A stretch of 10,101 nt of DNA from positions 1-10,101 of the forward strand of contig CAZMCC010000118.1 in assembly GCA_964564695.1 (NCBI GenBank). Reading direction: 5' to 3'. The notes under the pieces were generated by a model. The model ran no database searches. It was not told the origin of the DNA and saw only the letters and a program-made list of their open reading frames with translations. A program made the translations under genes and the position numbers. The stretch is from CAZMCC01 sp964564695. Its GTDB lineage: Bacteria; Planctomycetota; Phycisphaerae; Phycisphaerales; UBA1924. This document shows positions 1 to 6,444 of this stretch, piece by piece. Position 1 is the stretch's first letter. Every line of letters starts with the position of its first letter.

Positions 1-448
1 CAAAATCATCGTCGACACCTACGGCGGCATGGGTCGCCACGGCGGCGGCGCCTTCAGCGGCAAGGACCCGACCAAGGTCGACCGCTCTGCTGCCTATATG
101 GCCCGCTACATCGCCTAGAACGTCGTGGCCGCGGGCCTCGCCGACCGCTGCGAGATCCAGCTCAGTTACGCCATCGGCGTCGCCGAGCCGACGAGCGTGT
201 ACGTCGACTGCTTCGGCACCGCCAAGGCCCCCGAAGAGAAGATCTCCAAGGCCATCCGCGACAACTTCAAGCTCACCCCCCGCGGCATCATCGAGATGCT
301 CGCCCTCCGCAACCCCATCTACGGAGCCACCGCCAAGCACGGCCACTTCGGCCGCCCCTGCTCCCCCATCACCTACAAGGGCAAGAAGTTCGACGGCTTC
401 ACCTGGGAACGCACCGACAAGGCCGACGCGCTCAAGCGCAGCGTGTAA
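1..448 (+). pseudogene. metK: S-adenosylmethionine synthetase, C-terminal part, interrupted by an in-frame amber codon
   Basis: Makes S-adenosylmethionine from methionine and ATP in the cytosol. The frame starting at base 2 gives 148 residues of the C-terminal third of MetK and ends at TAA 446-448. The catalytic loop reads GGGAFSGKDPTKVDRSAAY, with the family's ATP/phosphate-binding lysines at 62-64 and 74-76 and the metal-binding aspartate at 80-82. It continues with NVVAAGLADRCEIQ and YAIGVAEPTS and ends in HGHFGR…WERTDKADALK, all hallmarks of the family. TAG at 116-118 replaces the lysine of the conserved RY(V/I)AKN stretch, a single A-to-T change from AAG. No frameshift or other damage is seen on either side. 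MetK is normally essential, so this is either an error in the assembly or a broken copy with an intact one elsewhere. A GTG at 125 could at best start a 107-residue fragment without the catalytic loop. The 5' end lies outside the window. The family assignment is certain; the status of the stop is not. Confidence 0.93.
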
Positions 449-465
449 CGGACGGCCTCCAAGAT

Positions 466-518
466 CCCCCTCCGCAACGCGGAGGGGGCATGCTTGATCG
501 GCGTCCAGCCGATCAAGC
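466..518. other. Two tandem perfect stem-loops downstream of metK
   Basis: The first hairpin pairs CCCCCTCCGC (466-475) with GCGGAGGGGG (479-488) around a 3-base loop. The second pairs 492-502 with 508-518 (GCTTGATCGGC and its complement) around GTCCA. Neither is followed by a T-run, so they look like mRNA-stabilising or dispersed repeat structures in the metK 3' region rather than the terminator itself. The rest of the 449-659 spacer shows no coding potential that I trust. Confidence 0.7.
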
Positions 519-562
519 GAGGGGGAGGGCGTCGAGTCCCCCCGAGAGCCAAGCACCTCCCG

Positions 563-597
563 AATCGAACCGGCCCCGCGCCGGTTCGATTTCTTTT
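563..597 (+). terminator. Intrinsic terminator of metK
   Basis: A perfect 12-bp stem, AATCGAACCGGC (563-574) with GCCGGTTCGATT (580-591), encloses a 5-base loop and runs into TTTCTTTT (590-597). This is a textbook Rho-independent terminator, and the only one in the window with a proper T-tract. It lies 115 bases past the metK stop and 63 bases before the next gene, so metK transcription should end here. Confidence 0.8.
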
Positions 598-659
598 CCA
601 CCTGTACCACCCCGCCTTTCTCCCCCGAACCCCCCCCGCCACCCGACGTAACCTCTCCT

Positions 660-1556
660 ATGCCCCGACGCCCGGCCCCGCCGCGCTTCGCCCTTTCCGT
701 CGCGTTGTGCGCGTTCCTCTCCGCGTGCTCGACCTCGTCGACCGGACTGTCGTCGTCCAAGACGAAGCCCGAGACGCCGAGCCGCGAGCGTGCTACCGCG
801 GCCGCCGCCGCCTCCGCGCGCGACGCCGCCGTCCACCTGCTCCCCGGCGACACGCTCGCGACCGATCCACGCCGCAGCGTCGTGCGCGTCTCGATCCCCG
901 AGACGAGCAACCAGTGGTGGGACAAGGTCCGCATCGGCACCGGCGTCTACATCGGCGCCGGCCGCTTCCTCACCGCCCACCACGTCGTCTACACCGGCAA
1001 GCCCATCGGCGATGCGCCCCTCTCGCTCTCCATCCGCGCGTACGACGCGGGGCGTGGGCAGGGCGGAGGCGGTGGGGGTGGGGGTGGCGGTGGGGGTCGG
1101 CGCATGTACACCGATCCGCACCCCGCCGCGACGCCCGGGCGCGACACCGCCGTGCTCTCTCTCGAGGAAGCGCCCCCCAACGTCCACGTCGCCACCATCT
1201 CGAACCAGCGCCCCAAGATCGGCGACAAGCTCACCGGCTACGGCCTGGGCTCCGCCTTCCGAGGCGGCCTCCGCGAGCTCCCCTGCACCGTCGTCTCCCG
1301 CTCCATGGACGGCTCGTTCTTCGCCATCGACGCCGCCACCGTCCACGGCGACTCCGGCGGCCCCATCTTCAACGAACAGGGCAAGCTCGTCGGCCTCATG
1401 CTCGGCGGCGGCCCCGACTACCAACCCTGGCGCGTCCAGGTCTTCCCGGATCGCGAACTCGAATTCAGCTACACCTACCCCGACTTCCAGTCCGCCAAAC
1501 GCATCAAGGGCGAAACGCTCGTCATCGACCTGACGCAGTTGACGCTCCCGAAGTGA
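660..1556 (+). CDS. Trypsin-like serine protease, predicted lipoprotein
   Basis: A 298-residue predicted envelope protease. Residues 1-23 form a lipoprotein signal: basic MPRRPAPPR, a hydrophobic core, then lipobox L20-S-A-C23, so the mature protein would be lipid-anchored at Cys23 facing the periplasm. The catalytic triad of the chymotrypsin/DegP fold is present: His108 in FLTAHHVV, Asp162 in GRDTAVLSL, and Ser232 in HGDSGGPIF. The sequence after it, GKLVGLMLGGG, matches the strand that follows the active serine. No PDZ domain follows, so this is a protease domain alone. An odd run of 12 glycines (135-146) sits between the His and Asp regions, where a surface loop is expected. The start is ATG at 660. 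There is no Shine-Dalgarno sequence (upstream CGTAACCTCTCCT), as with the other host-type genes here. Substrate unknown. The fold is well supported; activity is inferred. Confidence 0.88.
   Translation: MPRRPAPPRFALSVALCAFLSACSTSSTGLSSSKTKPETPSRERATAAAAASARDAAVHLLPGDTLATDPRRSVVRVSIPETSNQWWDKVRIGTGVYIGAGRFLTAHHVVYTGKPIGDAPLSLSIRAYDAGRGQGGGGGGGGGGGGRRMYTDPHPAATPGRDTAVLSLEEAPPNVHVATISNQRPKIGDKLTGYGLGSAFRGGLRELPCTVVSRSMDGSFFAIDAATVHGDSGGPIFNEQGKLVGLMLGGGPDYQPWRVQVFPDRELEFSYTYPDFQSAKRIKGETLVIDLTQLTLPK
1049..1099 (+). repeat. G-rich low-complexity tract encoding poly-glycine
   Basis: Runs of G (GGTGGGGGTGGGGGTGGCGG and flanks) inside the protease gene encode Gly135-146. At least four G-runs of three or more lie close together, so the non-template strand could form a G-quadruplex. 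Related TG7-8 tracts occur in several minus-strand genes of this window. Confidence 0.75.
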
Positions 1557-1557
1557 T

Positions 1558-1612
1558 CGCCTCCCTCTCCCTTGCTGCTTTGAGCAAGGGAGAGGGCAGG
1601 GGTGAGGGCTCC
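1558..1612. repeat. Palindromic dispersed repeat (CCCTCTCCC…GGGAGAGGG type)
   Basis: A perfect 14-bp stem, CCCTCTCCCTTGCT (1563-1576) with AGCAAGGGAGAGGG (1583-1596), around loop GCTTTG, followed by the tail CAGGGGTGAGGGCTC. From recall, this GAGAGGGCAGGGGTGAGGG signature is a widespread intergenic repeat in several phyla. It starts two bases after the protease stop and contains the GTG used as the leftmost start of the next gene. There is no T-tract, so if it terminates transcription it is not by the classical mechanism. Confidence 0.8.
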
Positions 1613-3167
1613 GTCTCCTACTTCCTTCTCCAAGCCTCCCGCGCCCATCGGTAACGCCGTCCACGCGCGCCGCCGCGAACTCCCCGACACCAATCCCGGT
1701 CCCACCGGTATCTATTTGGTGCTCGCCCTCGCCTACGTCCTCGTCGTCATCACCCTCACCTGCCTCTCGGGCATCGGCGCCTTCGCGCTGCTCTGGCCGC
1801 GCGACGCCAACGCCCCTCGTCCCTTCCGCACCTGGCCGCTCACGCTCCTCGTGCTCGGCGTCTCGGCGCCGGCGATCATCTCCATTCCGATCTTCAGGGC
1901 CGAGTTCCTCTCCGACAACGGGATTGCGTGGCTCGAGTGGGGCTTCTACGCCGCGTGCGCGACGTCGCTCGGGCTCATTACCGCCGCGGCCATCGGCGAC
2001 CGCTCGCGCGGGCGCCGCCGCTGTCCGCGGTGCTGGTACAGCATGGTCGGCTTGCCCGGTGAGGGAGGGCTCACCTGTCCCGAGTGCGGGCGCACGGCCC
2101 GCCACGAACGCAGCCTCTTCCGCAGCCGTCGGCGCAAGGTCCTCTTCGTCGCCGCCCTCATCCCCGCGCTCGCGTCGCTGCTCCCCTGGAACGCGATCTA
2201 CTACCGCGGCCCGGACTGGGCCAGGAACCTCTCGAACACCGCCCTCGTGCTCCTCTCGCCGCTGGCGAACCACTCCTTCAACCTCACCGCCGAGCTCGAG
2301 GAGAGCCTCTCGCCCGACTCCGGCGAGCGCCGCGACTTCTCGTCGTGGCAGCGTGGCGTGCTGATCCGCGCCGCACGGCACGCACAAGCCGACACCACCC
2401 AGGCGCGGCTCGCGCTCACCAGCGCCCAGGCGCTCATCGCGCTCGAAGCCGACGACGCCACCACCGTCGAAACCCTCGTCACGCTCTCGACCACCTCCAC
2501 CATGTACCAGGACCGGGCGCTGCAACTGCTCGGCCTCGTGCACGGCCAAGTCCCCAGGGCCAAGGCCGCACTCATCGCAGCACTGGGCGCCAACGCCACG
2601 TCGGCGTACCACGCGACTCATGCGCTGCTCGCCCTCATGCCGCGTGCGCCCGGCGGCCCGCCCCCGCCCGCGCTGTTCAAGAACCTCGCGGCCGTGCCGT
2701 CGACGTACCCGCAGGCCATCGTCGCGCTGCTGCGCTGGTTCGACCCCACCGACGAAACCCGGGCCGCCCTGCTCGGCGCACTCGCCGACGACCGGAACAC
2801 GTCGAATACGGCACTGCTCTCCCTCGCCGCGCTGTGGCCCGGCGATCCCGAGGTGCAGGGCAAAGTTCTCGCCGCCGTCCGCTTCACGGACGAGCCGGGC
2901 ATCGCCGAACCGGGCATCGCCGAACCGCCCGCGCTGCGCATGGTCTACATGTTGGTCGGCGACGCCCAGATCACGCGAACCTACTACACGCACCTCCCCG
3001 CGAACCACCTCGCCCTCTACACCCCCGAGATCTGCGCCGAGCTCGAGAAGTGGCTCCCCCGCCTCGACGACAACGACCGCACGTACTCCGTCACTGTTGA
3101 GCGGTCTTTCGGCCGCGCCTTGCGCCAGACGCTCGCCGAAGCCCGCGCGACCCACGCCAAACCTTGA
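1602..3167 (+). CDS. Membrane protein with zinc ribbon and helical repeat domain (paralogue 1)
   Basis: A 521-residue protein of unknown function. Hydrophobic segments lie at about 37-65, 78-98 and 111-132. A four-cysteine zinc ribbon follows (C141-P-R-C144-W-Y … C159-P-E-C162), preceded by GDRSRGRRR, then a fourth hydrophobic segment at 179-197. Residues 225-520 are alanine/leucine-rich and helical, with spaced blocks such as QALIALEADDATTVETLVTL and TALLSLAALWPGDPEVQGKV that look like degenerate HEAT-type repeats. I associate this architecture with Phycisphaerae but know no assigned role; a membrane-tethered scaffold is a guess. The start is uncertain: GTG 1602 lies inside the preceding dispersed repeat, with GGGAGAGGG upstream as a possible SD. 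TTG 1716 or GTG 1719 just before the first membrane segment would remove 38-39 residues and fit better with the neighbouring paralogue. A 15-base direct repeat encodes EPGIAEPGIAEP (431-442). Confidence 0.8.
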   Translation: MRAPSPTSFSKPPAPIGNAVHARRRELPDTNPGPTGIYLVLALAYVLVVITLTCLSGIGAFALLWPRDANAPRPFRTWPLTLLVLGVSAPAIISIPIFRAEFLSDNGIAWLEWGFYAACATSLGLITAAAIGDRSRGRRRCPRCWYSMVGLPGEGGLTCPECGRTARHERSLFRSRRRKVLFVAALIPALASLLPWNAIYYRGPDWARNLSNTALVLLSPLANHSFNLTAELEESLSPDSGERRDFSSWQRGVLIRAARHAQADTTQARLALTSAQALIALEADDATTVETLVTLSTTSTMYQDRALQLLGLVHGQVPRAKAALIAALGANATSAYHATHALLALMPRAPGGPPPPALFKNLAAVPSTYPQAIVALLRWFDPTDETRAALLGALADDRNTSNTALLSLAALWPGDPEVQGKVLAAVRFTDEPGIAEPGIAEPPALRMVYMLVGDAQITRTYYTHLPANHLALYTPEICAELEKWLPRLDDNDRTYSVTVERSFGRALRQTLAEARATHAKP

Positions 3168-3210
3168 CTCGTTCATCGGGCACCCCTCCCCAACGCCGAT
3201 AGCACACTCC

Positions 3211-4641
3211 ATGCTCGACGCGGCACTGAAAGTTGCTCCCACGATCGGCGTGATCATCGCCGGTGTGCTGATGTGGGCGCTGTGGCGGCGCGTGAAGGCC
3301 GGGCGGGTCGGGGCGCAGTTTGCTGCCGCGCTGAGCGCGGCGTTGCTGCTGGCCGTGCTCGGGATTCTCATTCTGCCGCGTGTGGTCTTCCACGGGTTGG
3401 CGGGGCGCTCGGACATGTATGGGCCGTGGGCGTGGGCGGCGCTGGGGCTGGGCGCGGTTGCGACGGCGGGGCTGCTCGCGGGGGCGCTGATCGGCGACCG
3501 CTCGCGCGGGCGGCGGCGGTGCCCGGCGTGCTGGTACGACATGAGCGCGACCCCCCCACCCGGCCTGGTGTGCTCCGAGTGCGGGCACGACGCGGGGCGC
3601 GAGCGGCGGCTGTTCCTTTCGCGCCGCAGCCGTCGCGCAATCGTGCTCAGCTTCGTTCCGCTGCTCGCGGGGAGCGCGCTGTACGGCGTGTGGCTGCGGA
3701 ACCAGAACACCTGGGCCAGCGCGATGCCGACCATCGTGCTCATCGGCGCGAGCCCGTGGGCCGGCGCGAACGACCTGGGGGGCGAGATCAACACCCGGAT
3801 GTTTGTGCCGTCCTCGCACATGTACGGGGCGGCCGAGTGGGAGCGGTGGCTGCAGACCCGCGCGTCGCGGCTGGTGCTGAGCGTGCGGTCGGATCCCAAG
3901 AGCGTGCTGTTCCACGCCGAGCTGCTGAAGACGATCGAGCGGGACACGCCGGGGACGACGACGGCTGTGATCGCGCTCGTTGACAGCCCGGATCTGTACG
4001 TGCGCCAGCACGCCGCGTATCTGCTTGGTTCGCTGCGCGGCGATCCGGAGGCGGCCGAGCGGGCGCTGATCGGACTGGCCGGGAGCGCCACAGCGCGGGT
4101 GCGCGAGCGGGCGGTGTACAGCCTGTGCGAGATCAAGGCCCGGCGTCCCGGGGGGGCGGCGCCGGCGGAGATCATCGCCCTTGCCCAGCCGCCGGTGACG
4201 GTGCCGGCGGCGGTGAACCTTCTGGGGATGTACGCGCCGAGCGCGACCACGCGGGCGCTGTTCATGTCGATCGTCGGGAGGTCGACGGGATGGGCGCGTG
4301 ACGCGCACGCCGCGGGCGCGCTGGCGAACCAGTATCCCGGCGACCCGGAGGTGCAGGCAGTCGTCATCGCCGAACTCCGGGAGCCGGCAGCCGATCCGTA
4401 CACGTCGATGCTCGCGACGCTCCGTTGGGTGGACGAGAGCGCCCGGCGCGCGAACGACCCTGCGCTGGTCGCGCGGCTCGAGCCGCTGTACACGTCCGAA
4501 GTGCGACGGGCGATCATCGACTCGGCGCGGACGATGTCGGCGCAGTCAGGGCTCATCACGTGGCTCATGAACGTTTCCTCGTTCACCGAGCAAGAGAGAG
4601 AGGAGCTTCGTCGAATCTCCGATGGGACTTCGCCGCCGTAG
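3211..4641 (+). CDS. Membrane protein with zinc ribbon and HEAT-like repeats (paralogue 2)
   Basis: A 476-residue paralogue of the preceding gene, 43 bases downstream on the same strand. Hydrophobic segments lie at about 8-25, 35-58 and 73-95. The shared core GDRSRGRRRCPACWYDM follows, with zinc-ribbon cysteines 104, 107, 121 and 124, then another membrane segment at about 142-160. The C-terminal half has HEAT-like helical pairs, clearest at 262-310 (DLYVRQHAAYLLGSLRGDPE, then VRERAVYSLCEI) and again around GDPEVQAVVIAEL (377-389). The start is ATG 3211. The frame stays open well upstream of it, but that part overlaps paralogue 1 out of frame. There is no SD sequence (GATAGCACACTCC). Codon choice is unlike paralogue 1: GCG, CTG, GTG and GGG dominate here, GCC, CTC, GTC and GGC there. 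The gene ends 17 bases from the convergent lipoprotein gene. Function unknown; a duplicated pair with a membrane-anchored interaction role is an inference. Confidence 0.85.
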   Translation: MLDAALKVAPTIGVIIAGVLMWALWRRVKAGRVGAQFAAALSAALLLAVLGILILPRVVFHGLAGRSDMYGPWAWAALGLGAVATAGLLAGALIGDRSRGRRRCPACWYDMSATPPPGLVCSECGHDAGRERRLFLSRRSRRAIVLSFVPLLAGSALYGVWLRNQNTWASAMPTIVLIGASPWAGANDLGGEINTRMFVPSSHMYGAAEWERWLQTRASRLVLSVRSDPKSVLFHAELLKTIERDTPGTTTAVIALVDSPDLYVRQHAAYLLGSLRGDPEAAERALIGLAGSATARVRERAVYSLCEIKARRPGGAAPAEIIALAQPPVTVPAAVNLLGMYAPSATTRALFMSIVGRSTGWARDAHAAGALANQYPGDPEVQAVVIAELREPAADPYTSMLATLRWVDESARRANDPALVARLEPLYTSEVRRAIIDSARTMSAQSGLITWLMNVSSFTEQEREELRRISDGTSPP

Positions 4642-4658
4642 TCGGCTCACGGCCCCGT

Positions 4659-5321
4659 TCACCACCCGACGCGGGCCTCGGCGGTGAGGACGCGGGTCTC
4701 GCCCCAGCCGGCGTCGACGACGGTGAAGGTCGCGCGGACGGTGGCCCAGCGGCCGGCCCCCCCACCCCCCCCACTGCTTTCAGGCTTGGCTTCGCCGCCG
4801 GGGAGGCCGCCGAGGCGGAGGACGTAGGTCTTGCTGACGAGGCCGTCGAAGGCGGAGGCGTTGGCCTCGGGATCGCGGAGGTCGATCTCCCAGCGGGCGG
4901 TGGTGGACGTGCCGTCAGTGTGCAGGGGCGGCGGCGGGGCGTCAGGGTCGGCGCCCCCCCTACCCCCCCCACCGACATTTCGCGGCGGGGGCGCGGTGAG
5001 TTCGATGACGAGCGTGCCGAGGGCTTTGATGGGCTGGGCGAAGCCGTCCTGCACGGCGAGGTGCACGACGAGCTGGTCCTCGACGGATTCGCTGCGGCGG
5101 ATGCTGGTGAGGGGGCTGATGACGAGCTCGCGCGGGCTGAGGGCCTGGGCGGCGGACGTGGGGGTGGGGTCGTCGTCGGCGGACTTTCCGGTGAGGATGC
5201 CGGGGGGGTTCCAGCCGCAGGCGGGGAGCGAGGCGACGAGCGCCAGCCATGTGGCGATGGCGCGCAGGGCCCTCGCTCTGCCCCCCGCCGGTTGTGCGCG
5301 CCGTGACGGCCGTCCGTTCAT
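4659..5321 (-). CDS. Predicted lipoprotein of unknown function
   Basis: A 220-residue protein with a lipoprotein signal: a basic N-terminus rich in Arg, the core AIATWLALVASL, and lipobox L32-P-A-C35. The mature part is probably a beta-rich periplasmic domain (QLVVHLAVQDGFAQPIKALG, then RWEIDLRDPEANASAFDG, then TYVLRLGGLP and WATVRATFTVVDAGWGETRV). It is broken by two glycine/proline-rich low-complexity inserts (115-132 and 184-190), encoded by C-tracts on the + strand. I recognise no named family. The start is ATG 5321; upstream residues of the open frame would come from a dispersed palindrome. Only a weak AGGA lies about 9 bases upstream, in contrast to the strong SD motifs of the phage genes before it. 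I therefore read it as a host gene next to the phage module, not as part of it, although a phage-carried accessory gene is possible. Confidence 0.78.
   Translation of the reverse strand: MNGRPSRRAQPAGGRARALRAIATWLALVASLPACGWNPPGILTGKSADDDPTPTSAAQALSPRELVISPLTSIRRSESVEDQLVVHLAVQDGFAQPIKALGTLVIELTAPPPRNVGGGGRGGADPDAPPPPLHTDGTSTTARWEIDLRDPEANASAFDGLVSKTYVLRLGGLPGGEAKPESSGGGGGAGRWATVRATFTVVDAGWGETRVLTAEARVGW
4757..4970 (-). repeat. Two G-tract insertions (T-G7-8) inside the lipoprotein gene
   Basis: On the + strand, 4757-4772 reads C7-A-C8 and 4954-4970 reads C7-TA-C8. On the coding strand these are GTG8TG7-like runs encoding glycine stretches. Both are far longer homopolymers than the surrounding sequence carries and fall in predicted linkers. 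They are candidates for slippage or quadruplex formation. Confidence 0.65.
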
Positions 5322-5408
5322 GTGTGGGTATCCTAGCAAAATGACGGGTTGAGCGGACCGGCTTGAAACCAGCGGCTGAAGGCGGAACGGGCGCCGCTTG
5401 ACCCGGGG

Positions 5409-5460
5409 CGGCATCGGCCCCGAGCGGCCGATGACAGGCGGGACGCCTGTGCCACCGGAG
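5409..5460. repeat. Two tandem short palindromes (dispersed repeat type)
   Basis: CATCGGCC (5412-5419) pairs with GGCCGATG (5426-5433), then ACAGGCG (5434-5440) pairs with CGCCTGT (5444-5450). The block lies 12-63 bases downstream of the small phage gene at 5472 and upstream of the lipoprotein gene. The GACAGGCGGGACGCCTGTGCC core resembles an intergenic repeat I have seen often in Planctomycetota genomes. The remaining spacer (5322-5408) shows no clear promoter. Confidence 0.7.
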
Positions 5461-5471
5461 CTCAAGACGGT

Positions 5472-5861
5472 TCAGACGTCGCCGATCTTGACGAACTTGG
5501 CGATGTACCGCAGCGACCAGACGCGGCCGCGGTCGACGCGGTCGGCGGGGTCGAACTGGACGAAGGTCATATCGGTCCACTGGCGGCCGGCGTGATCAAT
5601 GAGGAGGCCGGGGGTGCCGGGCGCGGGGGAGAAGACGGCCGTGATGGCGTCGCGGAGGGTCCAGAGGCCGGCTTCGCTGGAGGCGATGAGGCGGCCGGAG
5701 ACGATGACGGTTCGCTCGAGGCGTCCGGTGACGGCGGTGCCGGGGATGCCGGGGGCGCCCAGGACGATGCCGTTGGGCAGGGCGAGGTAGCCGCGGGCGT
5801 CTTCCTGGAAACGGTGGGGGCCGGAGTTGAAGAGGGGGAGGGAGGCGAAGGAGCTGGACAT
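5472..5861 (-). CDS. Small probable phage tail/neck protein, unidentified
   Basis: A 129-residue protein, last in the phage run. It is mostly predicted beta strands with short loops: YLALPNGIVLGAPGIPG, then GRLERTVIVSGRLIASS, one helix GLWTLRDAITAVF, then PGTPGLLIDHAGRQWTDMTF and VWSLRYIAKFVKIG. A helix followed by 'GLLxDxxGRxW' and a closing beta strand is compatible with small tail-tube-associated or baseplate proteins, but I cannot name the family. The start is ATG 5861, set by GGAG (5868-5871) six bases upstream. The open frame extends 36 residues further through heptamer repeats, which are not expected to be translated. Position after the capsid and connector genes supports a virion role by context only. 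Confidence 0.72.
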   Translation of the reverse strand: MSSSFASLPLFNSGPHRFQEDARGYLALPNGIVLGAPGIPGTAVTGRLERTVIVSGRLIASSEAGLWTLRDAITAVFSPAPGTPGLLIDHAGRQWTDMTFVQFDPADRVDRGRVWSLRYIAKFVKIGDV

Positions 5862-5867
5862 GGGGGG

Positions 5868-5871
5868 CTCC
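5868..5871 (-). promoter_or_regulatory. Ribosome binding site GGAG-CCCCCC-ATG
   Basis: TTTGGAG, then CCCCCC, then ATG on the minus strand. It decides the start at 5861 over upstream in-frame codons. The same GGAG-C6-ATG arrangement precedes the gene starting at 7281. Confidence 0.75.
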
Positions 5872-5875
5872 AAAT

Positions 5876-5904
5876 TGGCAAATGGACAAATGGCAAAGGG
5901 CAAA
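5876..5904. repeat. Degenerate heptamer array (TGGCAAA/GGGCAAA)
   Basis: Four units in a row: TGGCAAA, TGGACAAA (8 bases), TGGCAAA and GGGCAAA. This is a diverged relative of the perfect GGGCAAA array at 8684-8718. It lies just upstream of the RBS of the gene starting at 5861. Confidence 0.75.
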
Positions 5905-5958
5905 GAGGAGCGCGGTCGGGCGGCTGCGTGGTGAGGGCGAAGCGCGGGGACTCGGGAC

Positions 5959-5980
5959 CCGGCGGACAAAGCTCCGCCGG
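5959..5980. other. Perfect 8-bp stem-loop after the gene ending at 5994
   Basis: CCGGCGGA (5959-5966) pairs with TCCGCCGG (5973-5980) around CAAAGC, 13 bases past the stop codon of the minus-strand gene at 5994. No T-run follows on the minus strand. It may protect the mRNA 3' end, or it may be another dispersed palindrome. Confidence 0.6.
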
Positions 5981-5993
5981 GGCACCCGGAGAG

Positions 5994-6416
5994 TCAGAGA
6001 TCCTGGATGGTGACGGGGTCGGCGCTGCCGTCGGGGCTGAGGGCGATGAAGGTGATGGCCTGGCGGGTGGAGCGGGAGGATCCCGATGCGGCGTCGGCGC
6101 CGGCGAACTGGTAGTCGACGCTGGTGACGACGGCGGTGACGGTGAGGCGGCGGCGCTTGGCGCCGGAGGAGTGTGGCGCGAAGTCGGCGGTGAGGGTTTC
6201 GCGCTGGCCGGGGACGACGCTGGCGGGGGCCTGGCCGAGGATTCGACGCGTCAGGCGCAGGGTGACGCGCTGCTCGGGGACGTCGGCGAAGACGGCGTGC
6301 GGGCCCGAGTCGGTCCATTCGGCGGCGAGGCGTTCGGCGGCGCGGTCGACGGCGAGGTACTGGATGTTGTCGAGGGTGAGGGGGCCGAAGGTGATGATGT
6401 CGGGAGTGATGAGCAT
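5994..6416 (-). CDS. Probable phage structural protein, tail-tube-like, unidentified
   Basis: A 140-residue protein. It begins MLITPDIITFGPLTLDNIQYLAVDRAAE and continues with alternating hydrophobic strands (QRVTLRLTRRIL, RETLTADF, RRRLTVTAVVTSVDYQF, RQAITFIALS). The mostly beta composition and size suit a tail tube or head-completion protein, but no motif is specific. The start is ATG 6416, supported by AAAGG (6423-6427) six bases upstream. A longer frame adds ten residues, MSSSSPERPP, that lie on the RBS. The neighbours are a probable connector upstream and another small probable virion protein downstream, which is the usual place for neck and tail genes. Function from position only. Confidence 0.7.
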   Translation of the reverse strand: MLITPDIITFGPLTLDNIQYLAVDRAAERLAAEWTDSGPHAVFADVPEQRVTLRLTRRILGQAPASVVPGQRETLTADFAPHSSGAKRRRLTVTAVVTSVDYQFAGADAASGSSRSTRQAITFIALSPDGSADPVTIQDL

Positions 6417-6422
6417 GGGGGG

Positions 6423-6427
6423 CCTTT
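6423..6427 (-). promoter_or_regulatory. Ribosome binding site AAAGG-CCCCCC-ATG
   Basis: Minus-strand GAAAGG, six C residues, then ATG at 6416. It decides the internal start of this gene. Confidence 0.7.
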
Positions 6428-6444
6428 CGGGAGAGGAGGAACTC

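Noticed and set aside
494..1654. A 386-codon + strand frame overlapping the protease gene
   Set aside because: Arg/Pro-rich shadow frame crossing the terminator and the dispersed repeat; the protease frame carries a full catalytic triad and signal peptide.
513..4586. A 1357-codon open frame on the minus strand opposite three + strand genes
   Set aside because: It lacks stops only because of the high GC content and C-ending codons of the sense genes. Its product is low-complexity Arg/Gly/Glu sequence, runs through spacers and a dispersed repeat, and shows no domain.
5322..5345. A possible promoter -10 box (TAGGAT, minus strand) before the lipoprotein gene
   Set aside because: No convincing -35 partner at the right spacing, so I do not call it.
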